Positions 6,402 to 16,348 of a DNA stretch of 64,000 nucleotides are shown here, in pieces. Position numbers and translations under genes: made by a program. The stretch spans positions 62,001 to 126,000 of the forward strand of contig NZ_RBAH01000005.1 of assembly GCF_003626695.1 (NCBI RefSeq), read 5' to 3'. This DNA is from Paenibacillus ginsengarvi (GTDB taxonomy: Bacteria; Bacillota; Bacilli; Paenibacillales; NBRC-103111). The notes beneath the pieces were generated by a model. The model searched no databases, had not been told where the DNA came from, and saw only the letters and a list, made by a program, of their open reading frames with translations. The stretch's first letter is position 1. Each line of letters begins with the position of its first letter.

Positions 6402-9400
6402 ATGGTGCTTAAGAGGACGCTGCTCGTTTTTTTGGTTGGCTTGATTTCCTTTATGCTGATTCCGCTGTCTGTCGTTATGGATAACGGTAAACAACAAGGC
6501 GATTTGCGCATTCGGGACGGCGCGATGGATCTTTCCGCCTGGAACTACGAACAGGGCCGTATGATCAGGCTGGACGGCGAATGGGAATATTATTGGAACC
6601 GGCTGCTGACTCCCGAAGATTTTGGGCAATCTGGCGCGAACAAGCCGTCTCCTGACGCTTTGATGAACGTACCCTCCAAGTGGAACGGCAAGACGGTAAA
6701 CGGCTCGCTTTTGCCCGCTCACGGCGCGGCCACGTACCGAATGGTGCTGAAAAACGTGCCGGCAGACGGCGTGTTCGCCTTGAAAAAGACGAATATCCGC
6801 TTTTCCAGCGCCGTTTACGCAAACGGCCGAAAGCTGTTCGAGGACGGCAAGCCATCCTCGACGGCGAGCGGCTATCGGGCGGGAAACGTGCCGCAAATCG
6901 GCTTTTTCTCGGCGGAGCGGGGCGATGTGGACATTATCGTCCATGTGGCCAATTTCGACTTCTCGAACGCGGGCATTCCGGCCTCCATTTATTTCGGCGA
7001 GCAAAGCTCGATGCTAACGCTTCAGCAGAAGGCCAAGGCGCACGAATTAAGCATCTTCGCCATCCTTATCGCCCTTGCTCTCATTTATGTCATCTGCTTC
7101 GTAATCGCGGCGCTGTATGGCAAAAAGGACTATTCCTTGCTGCTTTTTGCAGCGATTTGTTCGTTTTATGCGATGTTTAACGGTTTGACCGGGGAACGGG
7201 TGCTGCTTATGTATGCGCCCGCCGTTTCGTTCGAAACGGTGTTTAAAGTGAAGGACATCTGCTCGATGGCCGGCCTCAGCGCACTCGCCATCCTTTTTTA
7301 TCGGCTAAGGCAAAGCATGATTTCTTTGGCGTTTACCCGTTTCGTCGTTGGAGTGCTCGGCGGTTATGCCGTTCTGATCGCATTCCTTCCGATTTCCGCC
7401 TACTCAACCGTAGAGCCGTTCGTTATTCTGGTATACGAATCGATGACGATCTGGCTGCTGCTGAGAACGGCCGTGCTTTATATCAGAAGTGCCGAAGGCA
7501 ACCGTCTGGAGCGATTTCTGCTGTTCGCGGCGATTTTATGCATGACGCTGTATGCGGTCGACCTGATTTTATTTTCTTTCTCCTTGAAGGAAAATGCGCG
7601 GATCGGCCAATTTTATATGATTGGTTTTAATATGGTCATGTTGGTTTTGGTCGTGCTCCGATTTTTTGAAGCGTACCGTACGGTAGACGGGATGAAGGAC
7701 CGGCTTCTCCAGCTAGACAAAATCAAGGACGATTTTTTGTCGAACACGTCCCACGAGCTGAAAACGCCTTTAAGCGCCATCGTAACGATTACCGATACGC
7801 TGCTTAAGGGCGTGGAGGGACCGATTACCGCCAGGCAGGCGCAAAATTTGGCCATCGTTTCGGGAAGCGGAAGAAGGCTGACGGAGCTCGTCAACGAGTT
7901 GCTCGACTATTCGAAAATAAGGCATGGCGACATAACGCTGTACAAATCCGCCACCGATCTGAAAGCCGTTGCCGATTCGGTCATCCGTATCCATTCGTTT
8001 TTGCTCGAAGGCAAACCGATCGCGCTTGTGAACCGCGTTCCGGAGAACCTCCCCGCCGTGTATACCGACGGGAATCGGCTTGTGCAAATTTTGCACAATT
8101 TGCTCGGCAATGCGATCAAATTTACCGAACTCGGCACGGTGGAAATAAGCGCGGACGTCGCTGGCGACAAGGTGGAGGTGCGGGTAAAGGATACGGGAAT
8201 CGGCATAGCGGCGTTTATGCAGGAGCGTATTTTTTTGCCGTTCGAGCAGGCGGATGCATCGGAAACGCGTAACTATGGCGGAACGGGTCTCGGACTAAGC
8301 ATCACGAAAAAGCTGGTCGAGCTTCACGGCGGCGATATTCGTGTCGACTCGGCTCCGGGGCAAGGCGCTGTGTTTGCTTTCACGCTTCCGCTGTCGCCGG
8401 AGGCGGCTGTGGAAAGCGCTGCGGCGCGGGAAGAGCAACGACCGCCTGTGGAGACGTCCCCTACTTATTGGGAGCCGGTTTATATCCAGGGAGAGAAGGA
8501 TGAGCGTGTGCTCGTAGTGGACGACGACTTCGCCAATCTTCAGGCGGCGATCAATTTGCTGCGGCTGGACGGATATTCCATCGTTGCCGTCAACCGGGGC
8601 CGACTTGCGCTGGAGGAGCTGGCCAAATGGCAGGACGTTTCTCTGATCATTCTGGATATGATGATGCCCGATATGTCCGGTTACGAAGTGTTGGGCAAGG
8701 TGAGGGAGCGATTTTCACCTTTTGAATTGCCGGTACTAATGCTGACGGCCAAAAACAGAGCCATCGATGCGAAGGTGGCGCTGGATGGCGGGGCCAACGA
8801 TTTTGTCGGAAAACCGTTCGAGGCGGAGGAACTGATGGCGCGCGTGCGAAGCTTAACCCGCTTGAAAGCTTCCGTAAAAGCCGCCAAAAATGCGGAAATC
8901 GCTTTTTTGCGCTCGCAGATCAAGCCGCATTTCCTATATAACGCGCTTAATTCGATTGTCACGCTGTGTATGGACGAGCCGCGCAAGGCGGAGGAGTTGA
9001 CGCTTCAGCTTTCCCAATATTTGCGGGGCAGCTTCGATTTCAAGCATCTGGATTCGTGGACGACCCTGGACAAGGAATTGGAGCTGGTGGAGGCGTACGT
9101 TTGCATCGAGCAGGCGCGTTTTGGCGAGAGGCTTCAGGTGGAGTACGATGTGGACGATTGCGCGAATATGCGGATTCCGCCGCTTGTCTTGCAGCCGCTG
9201 GTGGAGAACGCCATCTGTCATGGCCTGATGTCCAAAGCGGCTGGAGGGAAAGTCATCGTAACCGTGAAGAAGCAAGCGGACGACGGACTGAGTTTCGTTG
9301 TGGAGGACGACGGATGCGGGATGAGCGAGATCAGGCTCAGCGAAGTGCAGCATCCGGATGCGGACAGGAAAGGCGTCGGACTATGGAACATAAATCAGCG

Positions 9401-9509
9401 AATCAGGCTGCTCTATGGCGAGAGCCTTCGCATTGAAAGCACGGTAGGAAGCGGAACGAGGGTGAGCTTCGACGTTCCCTGGCAGCCGGGCAAACGGAGG
9501 GGAGGTTAA
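6402..9509 (+). CDS. Hybrid histidine kinase: 7TM sensor, HisKA, REC, LytS-type kinase
   Basis: A 1035-residue membrane sensor. Order: N-terminal TM (about 4-26), extracytoplasmic beta-rich sensor (about 40-205), seven TM helices (about 215-415) as in 7TMR-DISM receptors, HisKA with phospho-acceptor His451 (SHELKTP), HATPase ending in GTGLGLSI, receiver domain with Asp752 (LDMMMPD), and a second, LytS-type kinase module with His843 (KPHFLYNALNS) plus a second HATPase. Two kinases and a receiver in one chain imply an internal relay before output to the partner regulator, which starts 4 bases downstream. RBS AAGGAG precedes the ATG. The signal is unknown; the sensor fold is one often linked to carbohydrate or small-molecule sensing. 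Confidence 0.92.
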   Translation: MVLKRTLLVFLVGLISFMLIPLSVVMDNGKQQGDLRIRDGAMDLSAWNYEQGRMIRLDGEWEYYWNRLLTPEDFGQSGANKPSPDALMNVPSKWNGKTVNGSLLPAHGAATYRMVLKNVPADGVFALKKTNIRFSSAVYANGRKLFEDGKPSSTASGYRAGNVPQIGFFSAERGDVDIIVHVANFDFSNAGIPASIYFGEQSSMLTLQQKAKAHELSIFAILIALALIYVICFVIAALYGKKDYSLLLFAAICSFYAMFNGLTGERVLLMYAPAVSFETVFKVKDICSMAGLSALAILFYRLRQSMISLAFTRFVVGVLGGYAVLIAFLPISAYSTVEPFVILVYESMTIWLLLRTAVLYIRSAEGNRLERFLLFAAILCMTLYAVDLILFSFSLKENARIGQFYMIGFNMVMLVLVVLRFFEAYRTVDGMKDRLLQLDKIKDDFLSNTSHELKTPLSAIVTITDTLLKGVEGPITARQAQNLAIVSGSGRRLTELVNELLDYSKIRHGDITLYKSATDLKAVADSVIRIHSFLLEGKPIALVNRVPENLPAVYTDGNRLVQILHNLLGNAIKFTELGTVEISADVAGDKVEVRVKDTGIGIAAFMQERIFLPFEQADASETRNYGGTGLGLSITKKLVELHGGDIRVDSAPGQGAVFAFTLPLSPEAAVESAAAREEQRPPVETSPTYWEPVYIQGEKDERVLVVDDDFANLQAAINLLRLDGYSIVAVNRGRLALEELAKWQDVSLIILDMMMPDMSGYEVLGKVRERFSPFELPVLMLTAKNRAIDAKVALDGGANDFVGKPFEAEELMARVRSLTRLKASVKAAKNAEIAFLRSQIKPHFLYNALNSIVTLCMDEPRKAEELTLQLSQYLRGSFDFKHLDSWTTLDKELELVEAYVCIEQARFGERLQVEYDVDDCANMRIPPLVLQPLVENAICHGLMSKAAGGKVIVTVKKQADDGLSFVVEDDGCGMSEIRLSEVQHPDADRKGVGLWNINQRIRLLYGESLRIESTVGSGTRVSFDVPWQPGKRRGG

Positions 9510-9513
9510 AGAC

Positions 9514-10617
9514 ATGCTGCGGGCTATTATCGTGGACGATGAGCCGTTGTCGATCAAACGTTTGAACAGGCTGCTGTCCGAAAGCGGGGAGATCGAAACG
9601 TGCCACACGTTTAGGAATCCGCTGGAGGCTTGCGAATTTGCTCAGGCGAATCCGGTAGACGTGGCATTTCTCGATATTTCCATGCCGGAGCTGGACGGGA
9701 TGACGCTTTCCGGTTTGCTGCAGGAGCTCGACAGCTCCACGGACATCGTTTTTGTAACCGCTCATGACGAATATGCGGTTCGGGCGTTTGAGGCAAGCGC
9801 GCTCGATTATTTATTGAAGCCCGTAACCGCCGAGCGAATGGCCAAAACGCTCGACAAACTCAGGAAGAAACGCGGATCTGCCGCTGCCGGACCGTCTTTG
9901 TCGGTTTTTTTGTTTGGTGGCTTGAAGCTGTGCCGCAGCGGCATGGAGCAGGAGACGATCAGGCTGAGAAGCCCCAAAACCGAGGAGCTGTTCGCTTTTC
10001 TAATGACCCGGAGGGCGGTGAGCCGGGAGGAAATCGTCGAGACGTTATGGAGCGGCCTGGAAACGGACAAAGCGCTGAAAAATTTGAATTCGACTTTGTA
10101 CTATATTCGCAAGGCGATCGGCGCGGTCCAGGCGGGCGATTGCATCGAGGCGGGCAGGCATGAGATTCGCATTGCGGATAGCGGCGTTTCTTGCGATTTG
10201 TACGAATTCGAGCGGCTGCTGAAGCAAATACGCTCGGCTCCCGAGCCAAGCGCCGATTGGTTCAGACAGGCGGAAGCGCTGTATACGGGAGAGTTTTTGA
10301 AGGGAAAGGCGTATGAGTGGGCAAGCGGGCAAACGCGCCGGCTCGAGGAGCAGTACATCGAGCTGCTCGAAGCCGCTGCGAGATTTCATATCGAGCTGAA
10401 TCAGCCGCAAAAATCGCTGCGGTATTTTGGCGAAATATTGAAATTGGATGCGATAAGAGAGGACATCAGCCACGAGGTTATCCGGCTGTATACGGAGCTC
10501 GGTAGGAAGCACGAGGCGTTTCGGCAATATGAGCTGCTGGAGCAATTGCTGCTGCAGGAGCTCGGAACGAGACCCGACCCCCGGATTCAAGCGTTTATTG
10601 CGAAATTGAAAAGTTAG
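9514..10617 (+). CDS. Response regulator with SARP/BTAD output domain
   Basis: A 367-residue regulator: receiver domain (1-120, phospho-acceptor Asp54 in FLDISMPELDG), an OmpR/SARP-type winged helix (about 128-210) and a bacterial transcriptional activator domain of TPR-like helices (about 215-365). REC-SARP regulators in Paenibacillaceae are usually paired with kinases of the type encoded just upstream; the 4-base spacing supports a two-gene operon ended by the terminator at 10631. SARP proteins bind heptameric direct repeats, often close to -10 elements. The target may be the large surface protein gene that follows, but this is only inference from position. Confidence 0.9.
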   Translation: MLRAIIVDDEPLSIKRLNRLLSESGEIETCHTFRNPLEACEFAQANPVDVAFLDISMPELDGMTLSGLLQELDSSTDIVFVTAHDEYAVRAFEASALDYLLKPVTAERMAKTLDKLRKKRGSAAAGPSLSVFLFGGLKLCRSGMEQETIRLRSPKTEELFAFLMTRRAVSREEIVETLWSGLETDKALKNLNSTLYYIRKAIGAVQAGDCIEAGRHEIRIADSGVSCDLYEFERLLKQIRSAPEPSADWFRQAEALYTGEFLKGKAYEWASGQTRRLEEQYIELLEAAARFHIELNQPQKSLRYFGEILKLDAIREDISHEVIRLYTELGRKHEAFRQYELLEQLLLQELGTRPDPRIQAFIAKLKS

Positions 10618-10630
10618 CGGCAAGTGGCGG

Positions 10631-10671
10631 AAAAGCCTGCGGAATCGATTAATGATTTCGCGGGCTTTTTG
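10631..10671 (+). terminator. Terminator of kinase-regulator operon
   Basis: A stem of about 16 bp (arms 10631-10646 and 10654-10669, two G-U pairs) surrounds a short loop and runs into a T-rich tract. It follows the SARP regulator stop by 13 bases. Confidence 0.8.
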
Positions 10672-10701
10672 TTTGTTTATTCTCTGTTTATTGCGGCTTT
10701 G

Positions 10702-10762
10702 TATAATAGGCTTGATTGTTGTCGAAGGAGTTGAGATTTTGGTGGTTGTTGTCGGAAAAAAA
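10702..10762 (+). promoter_or_regulatory. Promoter region of surface protein gene with repeated TTGTTGTCG motif
   Basis: A perfect -10 hexamer TATAAT (10702-10707) lacks a clear -35 at 16-18 bases, so an activator may be needed. Downstream are two similar segments, TTGTTGTCGAAGG starting at about 10716 and TTGTTGTCGGAAA starting at about 10746, spaced 30 bases apart. The first includes a Spo0A-box core. Either could be a regulator-binding repeat. Confidence 0.3.
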
Positions 10763-10787
10763 TACTTCTTGAGGGAGGATGTCGATT

Positions 10788-13700
10788 ATGAATGGAAGAA
10801 GATTTGCTTCTGCTATTAGAAGATGGTATAGCGTTGGTTTGATGCTGCTTATTGTATACGCATGCTCGTTTCCTGTCCCGGTGGACGCGGCGGAAACATG
10901 GACGTCATACGGCAAAATAGGGCATCTAAGCGGATCGGGCTTGGGTAAATTTTATTTTCCGCAAGGATTGGCGGTAGACGGCAGCGGAAATGTGTATGTG
11001 GCCGATCAGGGCAACAATCGCATTCAAAAGCTTGATGTGGCTGGTGATTCATGGAGTAGCATTCAAGGGCCTCCGCTTTCGCAGTTTAATGCTCCTATGG
11101 GCGTGGCGCTTGACAGCGGCGGAAATATATACGTGGCTGAATATAGCAGCAGTCGCGTCCAGAAGCTGGACATAGCAACCAATACGTGGAAGACGTGGGC
11201 TCCCGGCAATTTTAATAAGCCGAGCGGGATCGCTGTAGATACCAGCGGAAACGTGTATGTGGCTGATACGGATAACAGCCGTATTCGGAAGCTTCCTGTG
11301 GACACCGATACATGGATCACGATGGACGGATTGACGTTGAACAAACCGAAAGACGTAGCGACAGACAGCAGCAAGAATGTGTATGTGCTAGATACCAACA
11401 ATCACCGGCTGCTCAAGTTGTCGTCGGGCGGCATCGTCACAGATAGTTGGGGAAAAAGCGGTAATGCTGCGGGGACGGCTTTGGGCGAATTTAGTAGTCC
11501 GGCCAAAGTGGCGGTAGATAGCTCAGATAATGTGTACGTGGCCGATACCGGCAACGGCCGCGTTCAGAAGCTGAGCGGGAGCACCTGGAGCGCAATAGGT
11601 AAAAACGGCCCGATCTCGGGAGGCGGCTTGAACGAATTCAACAATCCGCTGGGCGTGACAGTGGATGGCAACGGAAACGTGTATGTGTCCGAAGCGATGA
11701 ATCATGCCGTGCTGAAGCTGACCGGCGCGGCGCCGGTCGTGTACGGGGATGTAGGCCCTGCTGAAGGCAACGCTCCAGGCGAGTTCAAGGTGCCAAGTGG
11801 AGTAGCCATAGATAGTAGCGGCAATTTGTATGTGGCCGACGGGAACAACTTCCGTGTTCAGAAGCTGCCTGCAGGCGGAAGCACATGGAGCTCCTATGGC
11901 GCCGGCACCCATGGAGCGGGCAACGGCCAGTTTAAAAATGCAACCGCAGTGGCGGTGGACCAGAACGGAAATATGTATGTGGCGGATATGCCCAACCACC
12001 GCATTCAGAAGCTGTCGCCAACAGTCGGCTACTTGGCTGCGTGGGGGAACGGAACAACTGCGGGAACAGCTTTGGGCCAGTTTGACAGCCCTAGCGGCGT
12101 GGCGGTTGACAAAAATAAGAATCTGTATGTGGCGGATACGAACAATCATCGTATTCAGAAGCTGCCTGCGGGCGGCAGCACATGGAGTTCATGGGGCAAG
12201 AGCGGCAACGCTTCGGGAAGCGGCCTCGGCGAATTCAACAGCCCGAAGGGGGTGGCTGTTGACGGCGACGGGAACGTTTATGTGGCCGATACGGAGAACG
12301 ATCGCATCCAGAAGTTTACAATATCCACGGGGCTATGGAGCGAGTGGAAAAAGACCGGCGGCGGCCCCGGATCTTTCCTCAAGCCAAACGGAGTAGCGGT
12401 TGACGACAGCGGCAACGTTTACGTGGCCGATCTTGCCCGTAATCGTATCCAGAAGCTGACTTTGTCTACCAATACGTGGAAGGTTTGGGGAGGCTCGACT
12501 CAGGGGGAGACCGGTATGGGGAAGTTTTCGAACCCAAGCGGAATCGCGGTGGACAGCAGCGGCTCGACGATTTATGTAGCCGATAAAAATAACAACCGCA
12601 TTCAGAAGCTGGTCATTACGGTTACGACGCCTGACGCTCCTACAGCGGTAACGGCAACGCCGGGGAACACCCAGGCAACCGTCAGCTTTACGCCGCCGGC
12701 AGAAGACGGGGGGAGCGCGATAACGGGTTATACCGTAACGGCCAGCCCGGGGGGAAAGACCGTAAGCGGTACGTCAAGCCCGATTACGGTGACGGGCCTT
12801 ACCAATTTGACGGCGTATACGTTCACGGTGGTCGCCACGAACGAGAAGGGAGATTCGCTGCCTTCCGCGGCCTCGGCAAGCGTAACGCCGGCTTCCGTGC
12901 CAGACGCCCCGACCGGAGCGTCGGCAACGGCCGGAAACGGGCAGGCGAGCGTCAGCTTTACGCCGCCGGCGAGTGACGGAGGAAGCGCGATAACGGGTTA
13001 TACGGTCACCTCGAATCCGGGCGGCAAGACCGGCACAAGTGTAACGGTCCCGATCTCGGTGTACGGTTTGACGAACGGCACGGCCTATACGTTTACGGTA
13101 GTCGCCAATAACGCGATAGGCGGTTCGACGCCTTCCGAACCGACGGCAAGCGTAACGCCGGTCGGGAAGCCTGGCGCTCCGACAGCAGTGAACGCAGCAG
13201 CCATGAGCGGCGCCGCTATCGTCAGCTTTACGCCGCCGGCGAGTAACGGGGGAAGCGCCATAACAGGCTACACCGTTACCTCAAGTCCGGGCGGACTCAC
13301 AGGAACCGGAACCGCAAGCCCGATTATAGTACCCGGTTTGACGAACGGCACGGCTTATACGTTTACGGTTGTGGCGACAAACGGAGAAGGGGATTCGTTG
13401 CCGTCTGCGGCATCGGGAAGCGTAATGCCGGCAGCCACTCCGGGCTCGCCGACCGAAGTAACAGCGGTATCGACGTCCAGCGGCCAGGCGAGCATCAGCT
13501 TCACGCCGCCGGCAAGCAGCGGGGGAAGCGCGATAACGGGTTATACGGTGACGGCAAGTCCGGGAGGTTTGACGGGAACCGGAAGCGGAAGCCCGATTAC
13601 GGTGTACGGTTTGACGAACGGTACGGCCTATACGTTTACGGTCGTGGCGACGAACGGAATCGGGAATTCGCTGCCGTCCGCGCCATCGGGAAGCGTAACG

Positions 13701-16133
13701 CCGGCTTCTGTGCCGGACGCTCCGACGGGAGCGGCGGCGACGCCGGGGAACCGTCAGGCGCTCGTCAGCTTTACTCCGCCGGCGAGTAACGGCAGCGCGA
13801 TAACGGGCTACACGGTTACGTCGAATCCGGGCGGACTCACAGGCAGCGGAACCGCCAGCCCGATCCTGGTAACCGGATTGACGAATGGCACAGCTTATAC
13901 ATTCACGGTTGTGGCGACGAACGCAAAAGGGGATTCGCTGCCGTCTGCGGCGACGCCGAGCGTAACGCCGGAGGTTCCGCCGATTGAGGCCCCGGTGCTG
14001 CATTCGGTCGTGGCTGGCGATGGGCAGGCCCTGCTAGCGTGGAGTCCGGTGGCTGGCTCGACCGGATACAAAGTATTCCAAAGCGTGACAGCCGGAACGT
14101 ACGGAACTGAAGTAGCGGCTGTCGGCGAGGCGGTACACAGTTACAGAGCCACAGGCTTGACGAACGGTGTGACGTATTATTTTGCGATAAAGGCGACCAG
14201 TCCGTACGGAGACAGCGCCGCTTCCAATCAGGCGGGGGCGACTCCGCTAGTCTCGGCGCCGGGAGCGCCGGTATTGCAAGCGGCCGCAGCCGGTAACGGG
14301 CAAGTGACGCTGGCATGGAACGCTGTACCGGGTTCAATCGGGTACAAAGTGTTTCAAAGCGTGACGGCCGGAACTTATGGAAGCGAGGTCGCGACCGTTG
14401 GCGAGGCGGTATACAGTTACAAGGCTACGGGCTTGTCGAACGGTGTAACGTATTATTATGTGGTGAAGGCGACCAATCCGGCAGGGGACAGCGCTGCCTC
14501 CAACCAAGTTAGCGCTATGCCCGTGAACGTGCCGGGGGCGCCGACGGACGTTGTAGCGACGGCTGAAGACAGCATGGCGACCGTGTCTTTTACCGCTCCG
14601 GCGGATCATGGCGGAAGCCCTGTAACCGGGTACGAGGTTTCAGCTTGGCCAGGGGGCATCGTGGCAACGGGAGGGGCAAGTCCAATACGGGTGCAGGGGT
14701 TAGCGAACGGAACCGTTTATACGTTTACCGTGAAGGCGATCAATCGGGTCGGCGGCAGCGCGCCTTCCGCTCCTTCCAATGCGGTCACGCCAAGTGCGTC
14801 CGATAGCGATGCCGGCACGCCTACAGATACGCCAGTGAATACGCCGGCCCCGACAACTCCAACGATTTCAGAGACACCAGGCACAGGGGTTGATGTTCTG
14901 ATTAACGGGAAAGCAGAAAGTGCCGGCACGGCGACAACGGTTAAAGCGGGCGACCGGACGGTAACGACAGTGGCGATTGATCCGCAAAAGCTGGAGGAGA
15001 AGCTTGCGGCGGAAGGTGAGCGGGCTGTCATCACCATTCCGGTAAAAACGAATGCGGATGTCGTGATCGGCGAATTAAACGGCCGAATGGTCAAAAATAT
15101 GGAGCAAAAGCTGGCGATCGTGGAAATTGCCACCGAGAAAGCCGTCTATACGCTGCCTGCCCAGCAAATCAACATCCAGGCCATAGCAGAGCAGCTCGGG
15201 AGAAACGTAGAGCTTCAAGATATTAAAGTGCGTATCGAAATCGCCGCACCTTCGGCTGATATGGTGAAGGTTGTGGAAAGCTCGGCGGCAAGAGGAGAAT
15301 TCTCCATCGTCGCTCCGCCGCTCAACTTTACGGTAAAAGCGGCCTATGGGGACACGACGATCGAAGTATCCCATTTTAACGCCTACGTGGAACGAAGAAT
15401 CGCGATTCCGAAAGGAACGGACCCGGCGAAAATAACGACGGCCGTAGTCGTGGACCCGGATGGGGCGGTTCGCCATGTGCCGACCCGGATCGTAATCGTA
15501 GACGGCAGCTATTACGCCATTGTGAACAGCTTGACGAACAGCACTTATGCCGTCGTGTGGCATCCGCAGCAGTTCAAGGACGTTGCCGGGCACTGGGCTC
15601 AGGACGCCGTGAACGACATGGGCTCGCGGATGGTTGTGAGCGGGGTCGGCAATGACCTGTTTAACCCGGATCAGGAAATTACCCGCGCGGAGTTCGCGGC
15701 GATTTTGGTGAGCGGTCTCGGACTGAAGCTGGAGAAAGCGGCCTCGCCGTTCGCCGATGTGAAAGCGCCGGAATGGTACGTCGACGTGATCCAAACCGCC
15801 TACGCGGGCAAGCTGATTAGCGGCTTTGAGGACGGCACCTTCCGTCCGATGGACAATATTACGAGGGAGCAGGCGATGACGATCATGGCCAGCGCCATGA
15901 AGCTCACCGGTCTGAAGGCGAAGCTGGCGTCCGCTCAGGCGGGTGTACCGCTCGGCTCGTTTGCGGATGCGAATAAAGTTGCGGAGTGGGCGGCAAGCGG
16001 CATAACCGACTGTCTGCAGGCGGGCATCGTCTCCGGTCGGGACGGCGCGAAGCTTGCCCCGAAAGCGTACATGACTAGAGCAGAGGTAGCCATCATGATG
16101 CAAAAGCTGCTGCAATATTCGGAGCTGATATAA
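10788..16133 (+). CDS. Giant cell-surface protein: 12 NHL repeats, 8 Fn3, 3 SLH domains
   Basis: A 1781-residue exported protein. After a signal peptide (about 1-35, ending near VDAAE) come 12 NHL repeats (about 40-620; each with a V/AVD..GNVYVAD..N.RIQKL pattern), enough for two six-bladed propellers. Eight Fn3 domains follow (about 630-1340), then a Thr/Pro-rich linker, a beta-rich domain of unknown role (about 1370-1590) and three SLH repeats (about 1595-1780; FKDVAGHWA, FADVKAPEW) that anchor it to the wall polymer. The ATG at 10788 was chosen because the GAGGGAGG ribosome site abuts the upstream ATG at 10779. NHL and Fn3 units usually mediate protein or glycan binding, so an adhesin or scaffold role is likely. 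Confidence 0.93.
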   Translation: MNGRRFASAIRRWYSVGLMLLIVYACSFPVPVDAAETWTSYGKIGHLSGSGLGKFYFPQGLAVDGSGNVYVADQGNNRIQKLDVAGDSWSSIQGPPLSQFNAPMGVALDSGGNIYVAEYSSSRVQKLDIATNTWKTWAPGNFNKPSGIAVDTSGNVYVADTDNSRIRKLPVDTDTWITMDGLTLNKPKDVATDSSKNVYVLDTNNHRLLKLSSGGIVTDSWGKSGNAAGTALGEFSSPAKVAVDSSDNVYVADTGNGRVQKLSGSTWSAIGKNGPISGGGLNEFNNPLGVTVDGNGNVYVSEAMNHAVLKLTGAAPVVYGDVGPAEGNAPGEFKVPSGVAIDSSGNLYVADGNNFRVQKLPAGGSTWSSYGAGTHGAGNGQFKNATAVAVDQNGNMYVADMPNHRIQKLSPTVGYLAAWGNGTTAGTALGQFDSPSGVAVDKNKNLYVADTNNHRIQKLPAGGSTWSSWGKSGNASGSGLGEFNSPKGVAVDGDGNVYVADTENDRIQKFTISTGLWSEWKKTGGGPGSFLKPNGVAVDDSGNVYVADLARNRIQKLTLSTNTWKVWGGSTQGETGMGKFSNPSGIAVDSSGSTIYVADKNNNRIQKLVITVTTPDAPTAVTATPGNTQATVSFTPPAEDGGSAITGYTVTASPGGKTVSGTSSPITVTGLTNLTAYTFTVVATNEKGDSLPSAASASVTPASVPDAPTGASATAGNGQASVSFTPPASDGGSAITGYTVTSNPGGKTGTSVTVPISVYGLTNGTAYTFTVVANNAIGGSTPSEPTASVTPVGKPGAPTAVNAAAMSGAAIVSFTPPASNGGSAITGYTVTSSPGGLTGTGTASPIIVPGLTNGTAYTFTVVATNGEGDSLPSAASGSVMPAATPGSPTEVTAVSTSSGQASISFTPPASSGGSAITGYTVTASPGGLTGTGSGSPITVYGLTNGTAYTFTVVATNGIGNSLPSAPSGSVTPASVPDAPTGAAATPGNRQALVSFTPPASNGSAITGYTVTSNPGGLTGSGTASPILVTGLTNGTAYTFTVVATNAKGDSLPSAATPSVTPEVPPIEAPVLHSVVAGDGQALLAWSPVAGSTGYKVFQSVTAGTYGTEVAAVGEAVHSYRATGLTNGVTYYFAIKATSPYGDSAASNQAGATPLVSAPGAPVLQAAAAGNGQVTLAWNAVPGSIGYKVFQSVTAGTYGSEVATVGEAVYSYKATGLSNGVTYYYVVKATNPAGDSAASNQVSAMPVNVPGAPTDVVATAEDSMATVSFTAPADHGGSPVTGYEVSAWPGGIVATGGASPIRVQGLANGTVYTFTVKAINRVGGSAPSAPSNAVTPSASDSDAGTPTDTPVNTPAPTTPTISETPGTGVDVLINGKAESAGTATTVKAGDRTVTTVAIDPQKLEEKLAAEGERAVITIPVKTNADVVIGELNGRMVKNMEQKLAIVEIATEKAVYTLPAQQINIQAIAEQLGRNVELQDIKVRIEIAAPSADMVKVVESSAARGEFSIVAPPLNFTVKAAYGDTTIEVSHFNAYVERRIAIPKGTDPAKITTAVVVDPDGAVRHVPTRIVIVDGSYYAIVNSLTNSTYAVVWHPQQFKDVAGHWAQDAVNDMGSRMVVSGVGNDLFNPDQEITRAEFAAILVSGLGLKLEKAASPFADVKAPEWYVDVIQTAYAGKLISGFEDGTFRPMDNITREQAMTIMASAMKLTGLKAKLASAQAGVPLGSFADANKVAEWAASGITDCLQAGIVSGRDGAKLAPKAYMTRAEVAIMMQKLLQYSELI

Positions 16134-16348
16134 GCTCGCGCTGTTCGCCCGTTAGGTTTCGGCAACAGCCTCCCGCGGTTCAGCCAAACACGCCAGCCTT
16201 TTTCGCGCATAGGGTTCGAAAGCCTGTTCGCTTCAAAAAAGTACAAAACAACGGACCGTGAAGATAAAGATTGTTCGCGCCGGACCGTTTAAGATGAAAG
16301 TGTAGACCGAACCGATACACGAACCCTAAGCGGAAAGAGGGAAAAACA

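Noticed and set aside
11000-12620. Regular 120-150-base repeats considered as non-coding tandem repeats
   Set aside because: They encode NHL blades with conserved spacing and are under coding constraint.
12600-14800. Regular repeats considered as a CRISPR array or minisatellite
   Set aside because: The period is about 270 bases, the repeats are in frame and encode Fn3 domains with synonymous changes, and there are no short spacers.
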